DNA from: CAYOOP01 sp964405685
Lineage (GTDB): Bacteria; Pseudomonadota; Alphaproteobacteria; Rickettsiales; SXRF01
NCBI GenBank assembly: GCA_964405685.1
Contig: CAYOOP010000008.1
Location: forward strand, 5,376-69,375
Reading direction: 5' to 3'
DNA length: 64,000 nt
The notes under the pieces are model-generated. The model saw only the letters and a list, made by a program, of their open reading frames with translations, was not told the origin of the DNA and did no database searches. This document shows, one piece after another, positions 28,938 through 36,363 of this stretch (positions within the stretch are counted from its first letter, which is position 1; every line of letters begins with the position of its first letter). The position numbers and the translations under genes are program-made.

Positions 28938-28938
28938 A

Positions 28939-29529
28939 TTACGGATTAAGCTGCCGCTTTACCCAGGCACTGCCTTCGCGCGCATATTCGTAGCGATTGT
29001 GCAGACGGTGGGGTTTTTCTTCCCAGAATTCGAAGCGTGTGGGCGTAAGCACATACCCACCCCAGTGTTCAGGCCGCGGCACGGGCTTGCCTGCAAATTG
29101 TGTGGAGATTTCTTCAAACCGCTGCACGAGGTGTTGATAGTCCGAAAGCGCTTCTGATTGCTGCGATGCATGCGCGCCCAACTGGCTTTCACGCGTGCGC
29201 GAGGCAAAATAGAGGTCCGAGGTTTTGGCATCCGTTTTTGTAACCGTCCCCTCGATGCGGATTTGTTTTTTAAGCGGTCCCCAATAAAAATTGAGGGCTG
29301 CATGTGGGTTTTTCTCAAGCGCCTTGCCTTTAGCGCTATCGTAATTGGTGAAAAAACTAATCCCGTGTTCACCGACTGATTTCATCAACACAATGCGAAC
29401 GCTGGGATGCCCTGCCGCGTCTACTGTTGCCAAGCTCATCGCCGAGGGTTCAACGATGTGTGGATGCGACACTGCTTCTTCAAACCAGGCGTTGAATTCA
29501 TCGACGATGAGGTCAATTGAGTGCGTCAT
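28939..29529 (-). CDS. pdxH: Pyridoxamine 5'-phosphate oxidase
   Basis: A 196-residue FMN enzyme that makes pyridoxal phosphate. PSVRIVLMKSVGEHGISFFT and the following segment AALNFYWGPLKKQIRIEG are the FMN/PLP-binding core; SRTRESQLGAHASQQSE and the C-terminal RLHNRYEYAREGSAWVKRQL with the conserved Arg complete it. Its start overlaps the end of astB by 17 bp, so it is the last gene of the ast operon. This makes sense because the operon also encodes a PLP-dependent transaminase. Length is slightly shorter than E. coli PdxH (218 aa). Confidence 0.93.
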   Translation of the reverse strand: MTHSIDLIVDEFNAWFEEAVSHPHIVEPSAMSLATVDAAGHPSVRIVLMKSVGEHGISFFTNYDSAKGKALEKNPHAALNFYWGPLKKQIRIEGTVTKTDAKTSDLYFASRTRESQLGAHASQQSEALSDYQHLVQRFEEISTQFAGKPVPRPEHWGGYVLTPTRFEFWEEKPHRLHNRYEYAREGSAWVKRQLNP

Positions 29530-30703
29530 ACACCATCCGTGTTACGTGCACGCATTCTGCCATAAATTTGGGGTCGCGTAAATCCGCGAAGGTGAGGCGG
29601 TCGCGGTAATGGGTGTTGGCCAGGGTTTCCAGCGCATCCAGCCGAGCACTGTCAACCAGTGGTACTTGCGCTAGTTCTGCTTGAGTGAGAGGTACGCGTA
29701 AGCGCAGACACGCCGGGCCACCGCCGTTTCGCATGCTTTGTTTTAGATCGACAACATGGATTTTGGAAACAGGGAAACTTTGCAAAAGCGCACTCGCCTT
29801 CAAACTCTCTGCACATTCTACCGGTGCAATCCAGTGTATCGAACCATCGGCGGCTGTCACGATCTGGCTGTTAAATAAATAGCTGAGCCGCGCTTCTTCC
29901 AGTGAAAGTTCTGTATTCGCAATGCGCCGCACCTTAACCCAAGCGGGCAATTGCAGCGGCTCTGCATACGCCGCTTCATGATAGAAAAGATATTCCGCGT
30001 GGCTCGTGGCGATCACATCGTTATGAAACATTCCAGCATCAATTGCCGCAAGCGATTGCTCCAGCACCATGGCGGGCGTTTTGACTAAGGTCGCCATGCG
30101 CTCACACGCGCCCCTGCTCTGCCGCGCCGGATATTTACCGCCTTGCTTGCCGTAGATGAACATGTGCAGCGTGTTGGTGCCGTCCGAAAGCCGCATATGG
30201 TTGGCCGCACCCTCATCCGGAAATTCGCGTGCAAATGGCGTATGGTGAGCAGCAAAAGGCAGCAGCACCTTGAGGTTTACCGCCGAAATCGGCGCTTCCA
30301 GCGCGCGGTGAATATTGCTGATTAAATTCGCAGGCACGACATGCAACTTGCCGTCTTTGGTGTCTGCGCTTGGCATAATCGTTGCCGTATTGGCAGACCA
30401 CATCGCCGAAGAAGAGTAAGCAATTGAAAGCATTTTATCCGGCACGTTAGCAATGAGTTCCGCATCGGTTCCCGTTACCTTGTTGGCACGCAGAAATGCA
30501 AGTGCCGGACGCGGGTGTGGCGGCAGCACCGCTTGCGGCACGCCGAGCGACAACATCAGCCGCATTTTGGCAATCCCTTGCAGCAGCGCGCCGCGCGGAT
30601 TTGAAACCGCACCCGCATTTTCGGTAGATGCAATGTTCCCAAACGCCAGCCCCGCATAGTGGTGGCTGGGGCCGGGCAGGCCATCGATATTGAGTTCGAT
30701 CAC
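29513..30703 (-). CDS. astB: N-succinylarginine dihydrolase
   Basis: A 396-residue enzyme of the guanidino-group-modifying superfamily; it releases CO2 and two ammonia from succinylarginine to give succinylornithine. DGLPGPSHHYAGLAFGN (residues 7-23) is the AstB signature. FHNDVIATSHAEYLF carries a catalytic His, and MRNGGGPACLRLRV holds the nucleophile Cys. The chain is about 50 residues shorter than E. coli AstB; the shortening is spread over loops and the C-terminus, and all catalytic parts are there. Its ATG overlaps the astD stop by 4 bp. Confidence 0.95.
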   Translation of the reverse strand: MIELNIDGLPGPSHHYAGLAFGNIASTENAGAVSNPRGALLQGIAKMRLMLSLGVPQAVLPPHPRPALAFLRANKVTGTDAELIANVPDKMLSIAYSSSAMWSANTATIMPSADTKDGKLHVVPANLISNIHRALEAPISAVNLKVLLPFAAHHTPFAREFPDEGAANHMRLSDGTNTLHMFIYGKQGGKYPARQSRGACERMATLVKTPAMVLEQSLAAIDAGMFHNDVIATSHAEYLFYHEAAYAEPLQLPAWVKVRRIANTELSLEEARLSYLFNSQIVTAADGSIHWIAPVECAESLKASALLQSFPVSKIHVVDLKQSMRNGGGPACLRLRVPLTQAELAQVPLVDSARLDALETLANTHYRDRLTFADLRDPKFMAECVHVTRMVYDALN

Positions 30704-32031
30704 AGCGTGACCCCAATCGGGAGCGTGGCAGGAAATTCCGCTTTAGCTGCTGTCTGTGCGGCCATGGGGTAGGCGCAATAATCCGCCGCATAATAGGCGC
30801 TGGGGCGGTGGTTGCCACTTAGGCCAATGCCGCCAAACGGCATCGCGCCGGATGCGCCTGTGGTCGGCTTGTTCACACTCACCACACCCGCACGAATATC
30901 ACGCAGGAATTGGTCTATCGAACTTTGCGAATCGCTGATGATGCCGGCAGAGAGACCAAATTTTGTATCATTGGCTTTGGCAATCGCCTCATCGAGATTT
31001 CTTACACGCCAAACGCGCAGCAGTGGCCCGAAGAATTCTCTATCCTCCACATTGGAAACGGTGGAGACATCCACAATCCCCGGCGAAAGCATCGCACCTG
31101 CTTGCGTCATCGCCAACAGAGGCTTACCGCCCTGCCCGACCAAGCCATCATACCCCGCTTTGACTTTGTTTGCTTCTCGTTCAGAAATCAGCGGGCCCAT
31201 GAAAGGTTCGGGCGTGTCGGTGTAGACTCCGCGTTTGAGTCTGGATGCAGCGTCGCACAAGTTTTTAAGTAGCGTATCGCCCCATGCACCTTCCGGTACA
31301 TACAGCCTGCGCGCGCAGGTGCAACGCTGGCCGGAGGTGATGAAAGCGGACTGGATCATCAGCAGTGTTGCCGCTTTCATATCTGCCATTTCTTCCACAA
31401 TCAGCGGGTTGTTGCCACCCAGCTCCAGCGCGAGCATCACGTCCAAACGACCAGCAAATTGTTTGTGTAAGAGCGTGCCAACCTCCACACTACCAGTAAA
31501 CAATATCGCATTGATCAGCGGGTGCGCCGCCAGTTCCTTTCCTACCTCAGGCCCGCCGTGTACAACGTTTAATACGCCTTCGGGCAAACCTGCCTGTTTC
31601 CACTTGAGAGCCATCCACTCGGCTGTTTTGGGTGTGTAATCACTCGGTTTGAACACAATCGTATTACCTGCGATGAGTGCAGGAACAATGTGGCCGTTGG
31701 GCAGATGCGCCGGGAAATTATATGGCCCAAACACGGCCGCAACCCCATGCGGCTTGTGGCGCAGCATGCTCGCACCATCGGTTTTATCCGGCGTGCGTTC
31801 GACGTGGGCTTTGAGTGATAAATCAATTTTCCCAACGACAGCTTGCGCCTCGGTTTTTGCATCCCATAAAGGTTTTCCGACTTCGGATGCGATGCTAAGC
31901 GCAAGCGCGTCAACATCGGCTGCAACCAGTTCTTTATATTTTTGGATAATCGCAACACGCTCAGGAAGTGTGGTTCTCCGCCAGTTGTCGAAGGCGGTAT
32001 GAGCGGCTTTAACGGCACTGTCTACATTCAT
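30700..32031 (-). CDS. astD: Succinylglutamate semialdehyde dehydrogenase (short N-terminus)
   Basis: A 443-residue aldehyde dehydrogenase. GPYNFPAHLPNGHIVPAL and LFTGSVEVGTLLHK are NAD-binding segments; ALELGGNNPLIV contains the general-base Glu and the segment SGQRCTCARRLYVP the catalytic Cys. These match AstD, which oxidises succinylglutamate semialdehyde. Family members are usually about 485-490 residues: here the protein begins at VDSAVKAAHTAFDNWRR, missing about the first 40-45 residues. No in-frame upstream start exists without running into astA, with which its ATG overlaps by 4 bp. The shortness thus looks real rather than a wrong start. Confidence 0.92.
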   Translation of the reverse strand: MNVDSAVKAAHTAFDNWRRTTLPERVAIIQKYKELVAADVDALALSIASEVGKPLWDAKTEAQAVVGKIDLSLKAHVERTPDKTDGASMLRHKPHGVAAVFGPYNFPAHLPNGHIVPALIAGNTIVFKPSDYTPKTAEWMALKWKQAGLPEGVLNVVHGGPEVGKELAAHPLINAILFTGSVEVGTLLHKQFAGRLDVMLALELGGNNPLIVEEMADMKAATLLMIQSAFITSGQRCTCARRLYVPEGAWGDTLLKNLCDAASRLKRGVYTDTPEPFMGPLISEREANKVKAGYDGLVGQGGKPLLAMTQAGAMLSPGIVDVSTVSNVEDREFFGPLLRVWRVRNLDEAIAKANDTKFGLSAGIISDSQSSIDQFLRDIRAGVVSVNKPTTGASGAMPFGGIGLSGNHRPSAYYAADYCAYPMAAQTAAKAEFPATLPIGVTL

Positions 32032-33038
32032 AGGGCTACCCTGATTTTGTCACCGCAGTGAAGGTTTAGATGCTCGGCTACTTCGGTCGTGATTTTTGCG
32101 TCTTCGCCATTTAACACGACAGGTGAACGCGTAATAGAAAAATTCGTAAGTTCACCTGCTGCAATCATCATCTCAGGGGCTTTGATGGTTTTTTCAATGT
32201 CCCCCACTTTCGCAATTATGCTATTTTTAACAGTAGCGATGTTGTTACGCTGAATCTGCATCGTCGGCCCGGCGTCGAATAAATCAATGTAACCCTGATA
32301 GAGAAAACCTTCTTTTTCTAACAAATGCATCGCTGGTTTGGACGCTTCCAACGGTTTTCCGATGGCATCTTGCGCTTCTTTCTTAAGCAGCTCTACGTAA
32401 ATAGGATATTTTGGCATTAAGTCTGTAATGAACTGGCTGCCTTGGGTCGCTTTTATAAAATCCGCCTTTTGGAACGGCATTTGGAAAAAATGCTGTGCGA
32501 GATATTTGTAAAAAGGTGATTCTCCTTTTTCGTCTTGAGCACCACGAATTTCGGCGATAACGCGTTCAGCGAAGAGCTCCGAGAATTGCGCCATCATTAA
32601 GAAACGTGAGCGTGACAAAAAGCTACCAATACCATCACGGCGATATTCTGGCGCCAAGAAGAGCGAGCCGATTTCGGTAGCATCCGTATAGTCATTCACC
32701 ATGTGAAGAACTCGTTGCAGCGAATAAATGCCAAGGTTAGCTGATGCCTGTACGATGGTGGAGAGTTTGTAGGAATAAAAGGGATGTCTCAATCCCACGT
32801 GTGCCACAATACCGGTAGAACCCACCAACTTCTTCTTTTCCGTATCTTCGAGTACGAATAAAAACACTTCTCCTTTGGGGTAAGGCGGTTTGCCTGCGAA
32901 GCTTGTCACAGCACGTTCAATTTTTGCTTGCAATACGCTTGCATCCGGCGGCAGCGACGTCATACCGATGCCCGCAAGCTTAGCAAGCGCGAGCAGCTCA
33001 CCGTGGTCATTTAAGCAAACAGGGCGAACTAAGAGCAT
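32028..33038 (-). CDS. astA: Arginine N-succinyltransferase
   Basis: A 336-residue enzyme that transfers succinyl from succinyl-CoA to the alpha-amino group of arginine, the first step of the AST pathway. LLVRPVCLNDHGELLALAKL at the N-terminus, SLFLAPEYRRDGIGSFLSR in the GNAT-like acyl-CoA-binding fold, and LLEKEGFLYQGYIDLFDAG, typical of AstA, are all present. Its ATG shares one base with the TAA of the brnA antitoxin gene (TAATG), so its translation is probably coupled to the toxin-antitoxin pair. astD follows with a 4-bp overlap. Confidence 0.94.
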   Translation of the reverse strand: MLLVRPVCLNDHGELLALAKLAGIGMTSLPPDASVLQAKIERAVTSFAGKPPYPKGEVFLFVLEDTEKKKLVGSTGIVAHVGLRHPFYSYKLSTIVQASANLGIYSLQRVLHMVNDYTDATEIGSLFLAPEYRRDGIGSFLSRSRFLMMAQFSELFAERVIAEIRGAQDEKGESPFYKYLAQHFFQMPFQKADFIKATQGSQFITDLMPKYPIYVELLKKEAQDAIGKPLEASKPAMHLLEKEGFLYQGYIDLFDAGPTMQIQRNNIATVKNSIIAKVGDIEKTIKAPEMMIAAGELTNFSITRSPVVLNGEDAKITTEVAEHLNLHCGDKIRVAL

Positions 33039-33328
33039 TAGATTCGCCCCTCATCCAACGCCTCGCGCAATACTTTTTCAACCCGTACGTTATAACCGCC
33101 GCCACTTGCGCGAATAGCGTCAATCAAATCCCCTGACAATTTAAACGTATGCAACCGCTTTGGGCTTGCTGATTTCGGACGTCCACGACGCCGTTTGGCA
33201 AACGCTGCCAATTCCGGAAAATCTTCCGCTAAGGGCCGCAAGCGTACAGTATCACCCGCCCGCAAAGGCCTTGCTTCTCCATTCTTGTCAATGAGTGGTG
33301 TGTGCTTCTTTGTTTTGCTCTTCTTCAT
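33038..33328 (-). CDS. brnA: BrnA-family antitoxin
   Basis: A 96-residue basic protein. Its C-terminal half has the ribbon-helix-helix of BrnA antitoxins: KRLHTFKLSGDLIDAIRASG, GGYNVRVEKVLREALDEG. Antitoxins of this family bind the BrnT toxin and repress the operon. The N-terminal part (KKSKTKKHTP, RAGDTVRLRP) is charged and flexible, and overlaps the end of brnT by 41 bp. Its stop codon overlaps the astA start. The placement inside the ast operon means that repression by BrnTA could influence arginine catabolism; this is inference. Confidence 0.82.
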   Translation of the reverse strand: MKKSKTKKHTPLIDKNGEARPLRAGDTVRLRPLAEDFPELAAFAKRRRGRPKSASPKRLHTFKLSGDLIDAIRASGGGYNVRVEKVLREALDEGRI

Positions 33329-33590
33329 ATTTCTTCAACTCTCTCCGATTTGCCTTGCGTAAACTAATAATGCGAATGTGATGCTTGGTAACAGGCTTAA
33401 AGCAAAGCACGTGCAACCTTTCCGCAATATATCCATATGCCAACATCCGCGTTTCCTTATAATCCTTGCGCGCATCCTCTACCAACACGGCTGTATCAAA
33501 TTCAAAGAACTCGACCATTTCAAAGGGTAATGCACGCTCTTGTGCGTTCTTCTTGCTTTTGCTTAGGTCAAACTCAAATGTCAGGGGCAT
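33288..33590 (-). CDS. brnT: BrnT-family ribonuclease toxin
   Basis: A 100-residue protein with the BrnT pattern: FEFDLSKSKKNAQERALPF (the family begins with a similar W/F-D-x-x-K-x-x-x-N motif), FEFDTAVLVEDARKDYKETR, YIAERLHVLCFK and the closing HHIRIISLRKANRRE. BrnT has a RelE-like fold and cuts RNA. The conserved His and the IRIISLRKA strand are present, so it may be active. It lies 48 bp after the astC/argD stop with no obvious terminator between, so it is either transcribed with the operon or from a small promoter in that gap. Confidence 0.82.
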   Translation of the reverse strand: MPLTFEFDLSKSKKNAQERALPFEMVEFFEFDTAVLVEDARKDYKETRMLAYGYIAERLHVLCFKPVTKHHIRIISLRKANRRELKKYEEEQNKEAHTTH

Positions 33591-33638
33591 CGTAGCATAC
33601 CCCTCACATCATGGCAAGAATTATAGGTGTACCCATAA

Positions 33639-34955
33639 TTATTTATGCTTCATCATGAAGCTTTGCAGCGCGTGTTCTAAGCGTTTCAGGCCTTCTTTGA
33701 TGTCACGCTCGGTGATAATCAGCGGCGGCACGAAACGTAGCACGTCCGGCCCCGCTTGTAGCACGATGGCACCATGCAGCCGCGCAAGCTCGGAAATGTC
33801 CCCGGCTTTGCCTTTGTATTCGGGGATGAGTTCTGCGCCAATCATTAGCCCACGGCCACGTATATCCGCAAACAAGCCATAGGTTTTGTTCAAATTGCGC
33901 AAACCCTCTTTCAAGAATTCACCGCGCGCATTCACTTGCTTCATAAAACCTTTGCTCTGCAGCGTTTTCAGCACCTGAAACGCAACGCTGGTTGCAAGCG
34001 GGCTACCGCCGTAGGTAGAGCCATGGCTTCCGAATTGAAACACTTCGCTAGCTTTTTCGCCCACGAGCATCGCGCCAATTGGAGTGCCGCCGCCCAAGCC
34101 TTTGGCGAGGGTTACGACATCGGGCACTAGGCCTTTCTCAGCGAAATGCGAATAGACGTGGCCGGTACGTCCCATGCCGTCTTGCACTTGATCGAGCATG
34201 AGCAGCGCATCGTATTTTTCGCACAGTGCCTTGATCTTCGTTAAATAGCCGGGCGCGGCGGGAATAATGCCACCTTCACCCTGCACGATTTCGATCATCA
34301 CGGCGCAAACACCATCATTCATCATTTTCTCGAGCGCGTCGATGTTGTTGTATTCGCAGTAAAGGAACCCACCGGGCAGCGGCTCAAAACCATGCTGATA
34401 TTTGGGTTGAGCGGTTGCGGTGACGGTTGCAAGCGTGCGGCCGTGGAAAGAACCATGGAACGTAATGATATTGCGTTTTTCGGGTGGCTTGCCTTTATCG
34501 GCAGCGTATTTACGCGCGAGTTTAATCGCCGCTTCGTTGGCTTCGCCGCCAGAGTTGGAGAAGAACACGCGACGCGCGAATTTGGAGGATTTTACCAGCT
34601 CTTCAGCAAGCAACACTGCTGGTTCATTGAAGAAAATATTGCTGGTATGCCAGAGCTTGTCGCACTGATTTTTGAGTGTTTTAACCAGCAATGGATTCGC
34701 ATGGCCGAGTGAGCACACGGCAATCCCCGCACCAAAATCAACATATTCTTTTCCCTCTAAATCAAACAGCCTTGCGCCTTTGCCGTGGCTCATGATCATG
34801 TCGCGTGGTTTGTAGTTCAGAGCGAAATATTTACGTCCCCTAGCGATCAGGTCCTTGCTGCGTTTAGATGCAGCTGCAGTCACCGGGTTTTTGACCGGGG
34901 TTTTCTTACCAATGGTTTTGACAGGTTTTTTGGGGGGGGTGCGTTTTTTGCTCAT
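33639..34955 (-). CDS. astC: Class III aminotransferase, succinylornithine/acetylornithine type
   Basis: A 438-residue PLP enzyme from ATG 34955 (MSKKRTPPKK); the frame extends to 35003 but lacks a plausible start there. The PLP lysine is in VVTLAKGLGGGTPIGAM; FSNSGGEANEAAIKLARKYA and FHGSFHGRTLATVTATAQ are cofactor-binding loops, and MLDQVQDGMGRTGHVYSH holds the conserved Asp. The family interconverts N-acyl-ornithine and the semialdehyde. The ast context favours succinylornithine (AstC), though argD cannot be excluded. An unusual Lys/Pro/Thr-rich extension of about 35 residues precedes the domain; its DNA has an 8-G run (34931-34938), a possible slippage site. Confidence 0.9.
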   Translation of the reverse strand: MSKKRTPPKKPVKTIGKKTPVKNPVTAAASKRSKDLIARGRKYFALNYKPRDMIMSHGKGARLFDLEGKEYVDFGAGIAVCSLGHANPLLVKTLKNQCDKLWHTSNIFFNEPAVLLAEELVKSSKFARRVFFSNSGGEANEAAIKLARKYAADKGKPPEKRNIITFHGSFHGRTLATVTATAQPKYQHGFEPLPGGFLYCEYNNIDALEKMMNDGVCAVMIEIVQGEGGIIPAAPGYLTKIKALCEKYDALLMLDQVQDGMGRTGHVYSHFAEKGLVPDVVTLAKGLGGGTPIGAMLVGEKASEVFQFGSHGSTYGGSPLATSVAFQVLKTLQSKGFMKQVNARGEFLKEGLRNLNKTYGLFADIRGRGLMIGAELIPEYKGKAGDISELARLHGAIVLQAGPDVLRFVPPLIITERDIKEGLKRLEHALQSFMMKHK

Positions 34956-35016
34956 AGTCTCCCATTGTAGCCATAAATAATTAAAATTGTGATTACAAAT
35001 CAACCATCTGAATTAT

Positions 35017-35481
35017 CTATTTTAATTCAAATGTAGCGTCCACTTCAACCGCGACGCCAAACGGTAGTTGAGCCACGCCCACCGCGAAGCGCGCGTGCTT
35101 GCCGGCATCACCGAAAATTGCTACCATCATGTCTGATACGCCGTTAGCCACTTTGGGTTGATCCGTATAGCTATCGGTCGAATTCACAAAAATGCCCATG
35201 CGCACGAGCTTGGCAACTTTGTCTAAATCCCCACCGCAGGCGTTTTTTAGGTGCGCAAGGATGTTAAGACCGCAGAGTTTTGCGCATTCCTGGCCTTGTT
35301 CGAGCGTAATATCCTTGCCCACTTTACCGATGAATTGGGGTTTGCCATCGAGCATCGGCAACATGCCAGAGACAAAGACCAGCTTACCGCTTACCATATA
35401 GGGCACATAGGAGGCGGCAGGCGGAACGGCAGCGGGAAGGGTGAAGCCCATGGAGGTGATTTTGCTCTCAATATTGCTCAT
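35017..35481 (-). CDS. RidA-family (YjgF/YER057c/UK114) deaminase
   Basis: A 154-residue protein: YMVSGKLVFVSGMLPMLDGK (beta sheet core), GKVGKDITLEQGQECAKLCG, LNILAHLKNACGGDLDKV and VRMGIFVNSTDSYTDQP fit the larger YjgF subgroup. RidA proteins hydrolyse reactive enamines and imines leaking from PLP enzymes. The classical active-site Arg near the C-terminus is not obvious here (the aligned region reads KHARFAVGVAQLPFGVAVEV, with an Arg in HARFAV), which fits the RidA pattern. It precedes the PLP-dependent transaminase gene by about 60 bp, so is probably the first gene of the ast operon, and protects its enzymes. Confidence 0.88.
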   Translation of the reverse strand: MSNIESKITSMGFTLPAAVPPAASYVPYMVSGKLVFVSGMLPMLDGKPQFIGKVGKDITLEQGQECAKLCGLNILAHLKNACGGDLDKVAKLVRMGIFVNSTDSYTDQPKVANGVSDMMVAIFGDAGKHARFAVGVAQLPFGVAVEVDATFELK

Positions 35482-35559
35482 AAAGACTTTCTTTAGTAAT
35501 TGGGGTTAAATAGAAAAATGCGCTGAATACCCCTACCTTTTTCATTTTTTTTAGGCGAC

Positions 35560-35590
35560 TGTCAACAAACTGTCACAATTCTGTGATATA
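35560..35590 (+). promoter_or_regulatory. Possible promoter of the VirB2-like gene
   Basis: TGTCAA (35560-35565) and GATATA (35585-35590) are separated by 19 bp, a slightly long sigma-70 spacing; an alternative -10 is TGATAT at 35584. The RBS AAGGAG follows at 35603-35608. Read by eye only. Confidence 0.35.
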
Positions 35591-35614
35591 GTGGTAATAA
35601 TTAAGGAGATCTCT

Positions 35615-35962
35615 ATGCACCTATGCTCTCTTTCTACTCTTCGCAAAACCGCGCTTTTAAGCGCATTAGTTGCACTCGGTCTCTTTGCCACCTCTGACGC
35701 AGCACTTGCACAACAAAGCCCGATGGGGAATGTGATCTGTGCCATCATCGGTATCATTTACGGTAATCTGGGCCGCGGTATCGCTGTGCTTGCCGTTATT
35801 ATTTTAGGCGTAGGTGCCACCATCGGTAAAGTATCGTGGGGTTTGGCAATGACGGTCGGCGTCGGTATTGGCGTCGTCTTCGGTGCCGTGCCGCTTACGG
35901 CCTATTTAATGTCCGCGGATTCTACAACGCCTATTTGCTTCGGCATCGCCGGGGTGCAGTGA
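35615..35962 (+). CDS. TrbC/VirB2-family pilin-like protein
   Basis: A 115-residue protein starting at ATG 35615 behind AAGGAGATCTCT. A long signal peptide (to about residue 30, ending ALAQ) precedes two strongly hydrophobic segments, GIAVLAVIILGVGATIGKV and MTVGVGIGVVFGAVPLTAYL, joined by a short basic/tryptophan loop (GKVSWG). This two-helix plan with a Cys before the first segment (NVICAIIGIIYG) is that of VirB2/TrbC major pilins of type IV secretion systems. No other T4SS gene is in the window; VirB2 genes are often scattered in some alphaproteobacteria, so this may be a detached member. The next gene begins 8 bp downstream. Confidence 0.8.
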   Translation: MHLCSLSTLRKTALLSALVALGLFATSDAALAQQSPMGNVICAIIGIIYGNLGRGIAVLAVIILGVGATIGKVSWGLAMTVGVGIGVVFGAVPLTAYLMSADSTTPICFGIAGVQ

Positions 35963-35969
35963 GGAATAT

Positions 35970-36338
35970 ATGATCAAGCTATTCCACTTATCAACTATTA
36001 TCGCTGTTGTATTGACAGTGCTTATTGTGTCTATCTCATCGGACAGTAAAGCGCAGACTGTTCAGCCTTCTGTTAACAATGGTCAGAATCAGAATACTAC
36101 GGGAAACCAAAACGCAAACCAAAACAGTGGAACAACCACTTCTACCGGTGGGACCAGCACCTCGGTTAACGGCGGAAACAATTCGGCTATGCCCAATAAT
36201 GCAGAGGCGGATTGGGGCACCATGGGCCAGAACATTTACAGTGCAACGAACACGTCTTACGGCGCTAATGTTCAATCGGTTGATACCGCCGGGAACACAA
36301 ACTTGATCAATAAATACCGTAGTGGGTGGAGTCAGTAA
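35970..36338 (+). CDS. Secreted Asn/Gln/Thr-rich protein
   Basis: A 122-residue protein with ribosome-binding site GAGGAA before ATG 35970. Residues 1-28 are a signal peptide (LSTIIAVVLTVLIVSISSDSKAQ). Residues 30-78 are almost only Asn, Gln, Thr, Ser and Gly (low complexity, probably extended). The C-terminal 40 residues (EADWGTMGQNIYSATNTSYG...NKYRSGWSQ) are more regular and may fold. It follows the VirB2-like pilin gene by 8 bp and is probably on the same message, so it may act with it at the surface; that is inference. No homologue recognised. Confidence 0.65.
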   Translation: MIKLFHLSTIIAVVLTVLIVSISSDSKAQTVQPSVNNGQNQNTTGNQNANQNSGTTTSTGGTSTSVNGGNNSAMPNNAEADWGTMGQNIYSATNTSYGANVQSVDTAGNTNLINKYRSGWSQ

Positions 36339-36363
36339 CTCCAGTAACGCAGCACTAGATTCA

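Noticed and set aside
34931..34938. The 8-G run in the transaminase gene as a frameshift mutation
   Set aside because: The frame is open through it and the following sequence is a complete enzyme; slippage is possible but not shown.
35615..36338. A type IV secretion cluster
   Set aside because: Only one pilin-like gene; no ATPase, channel or coupling protein within the window.
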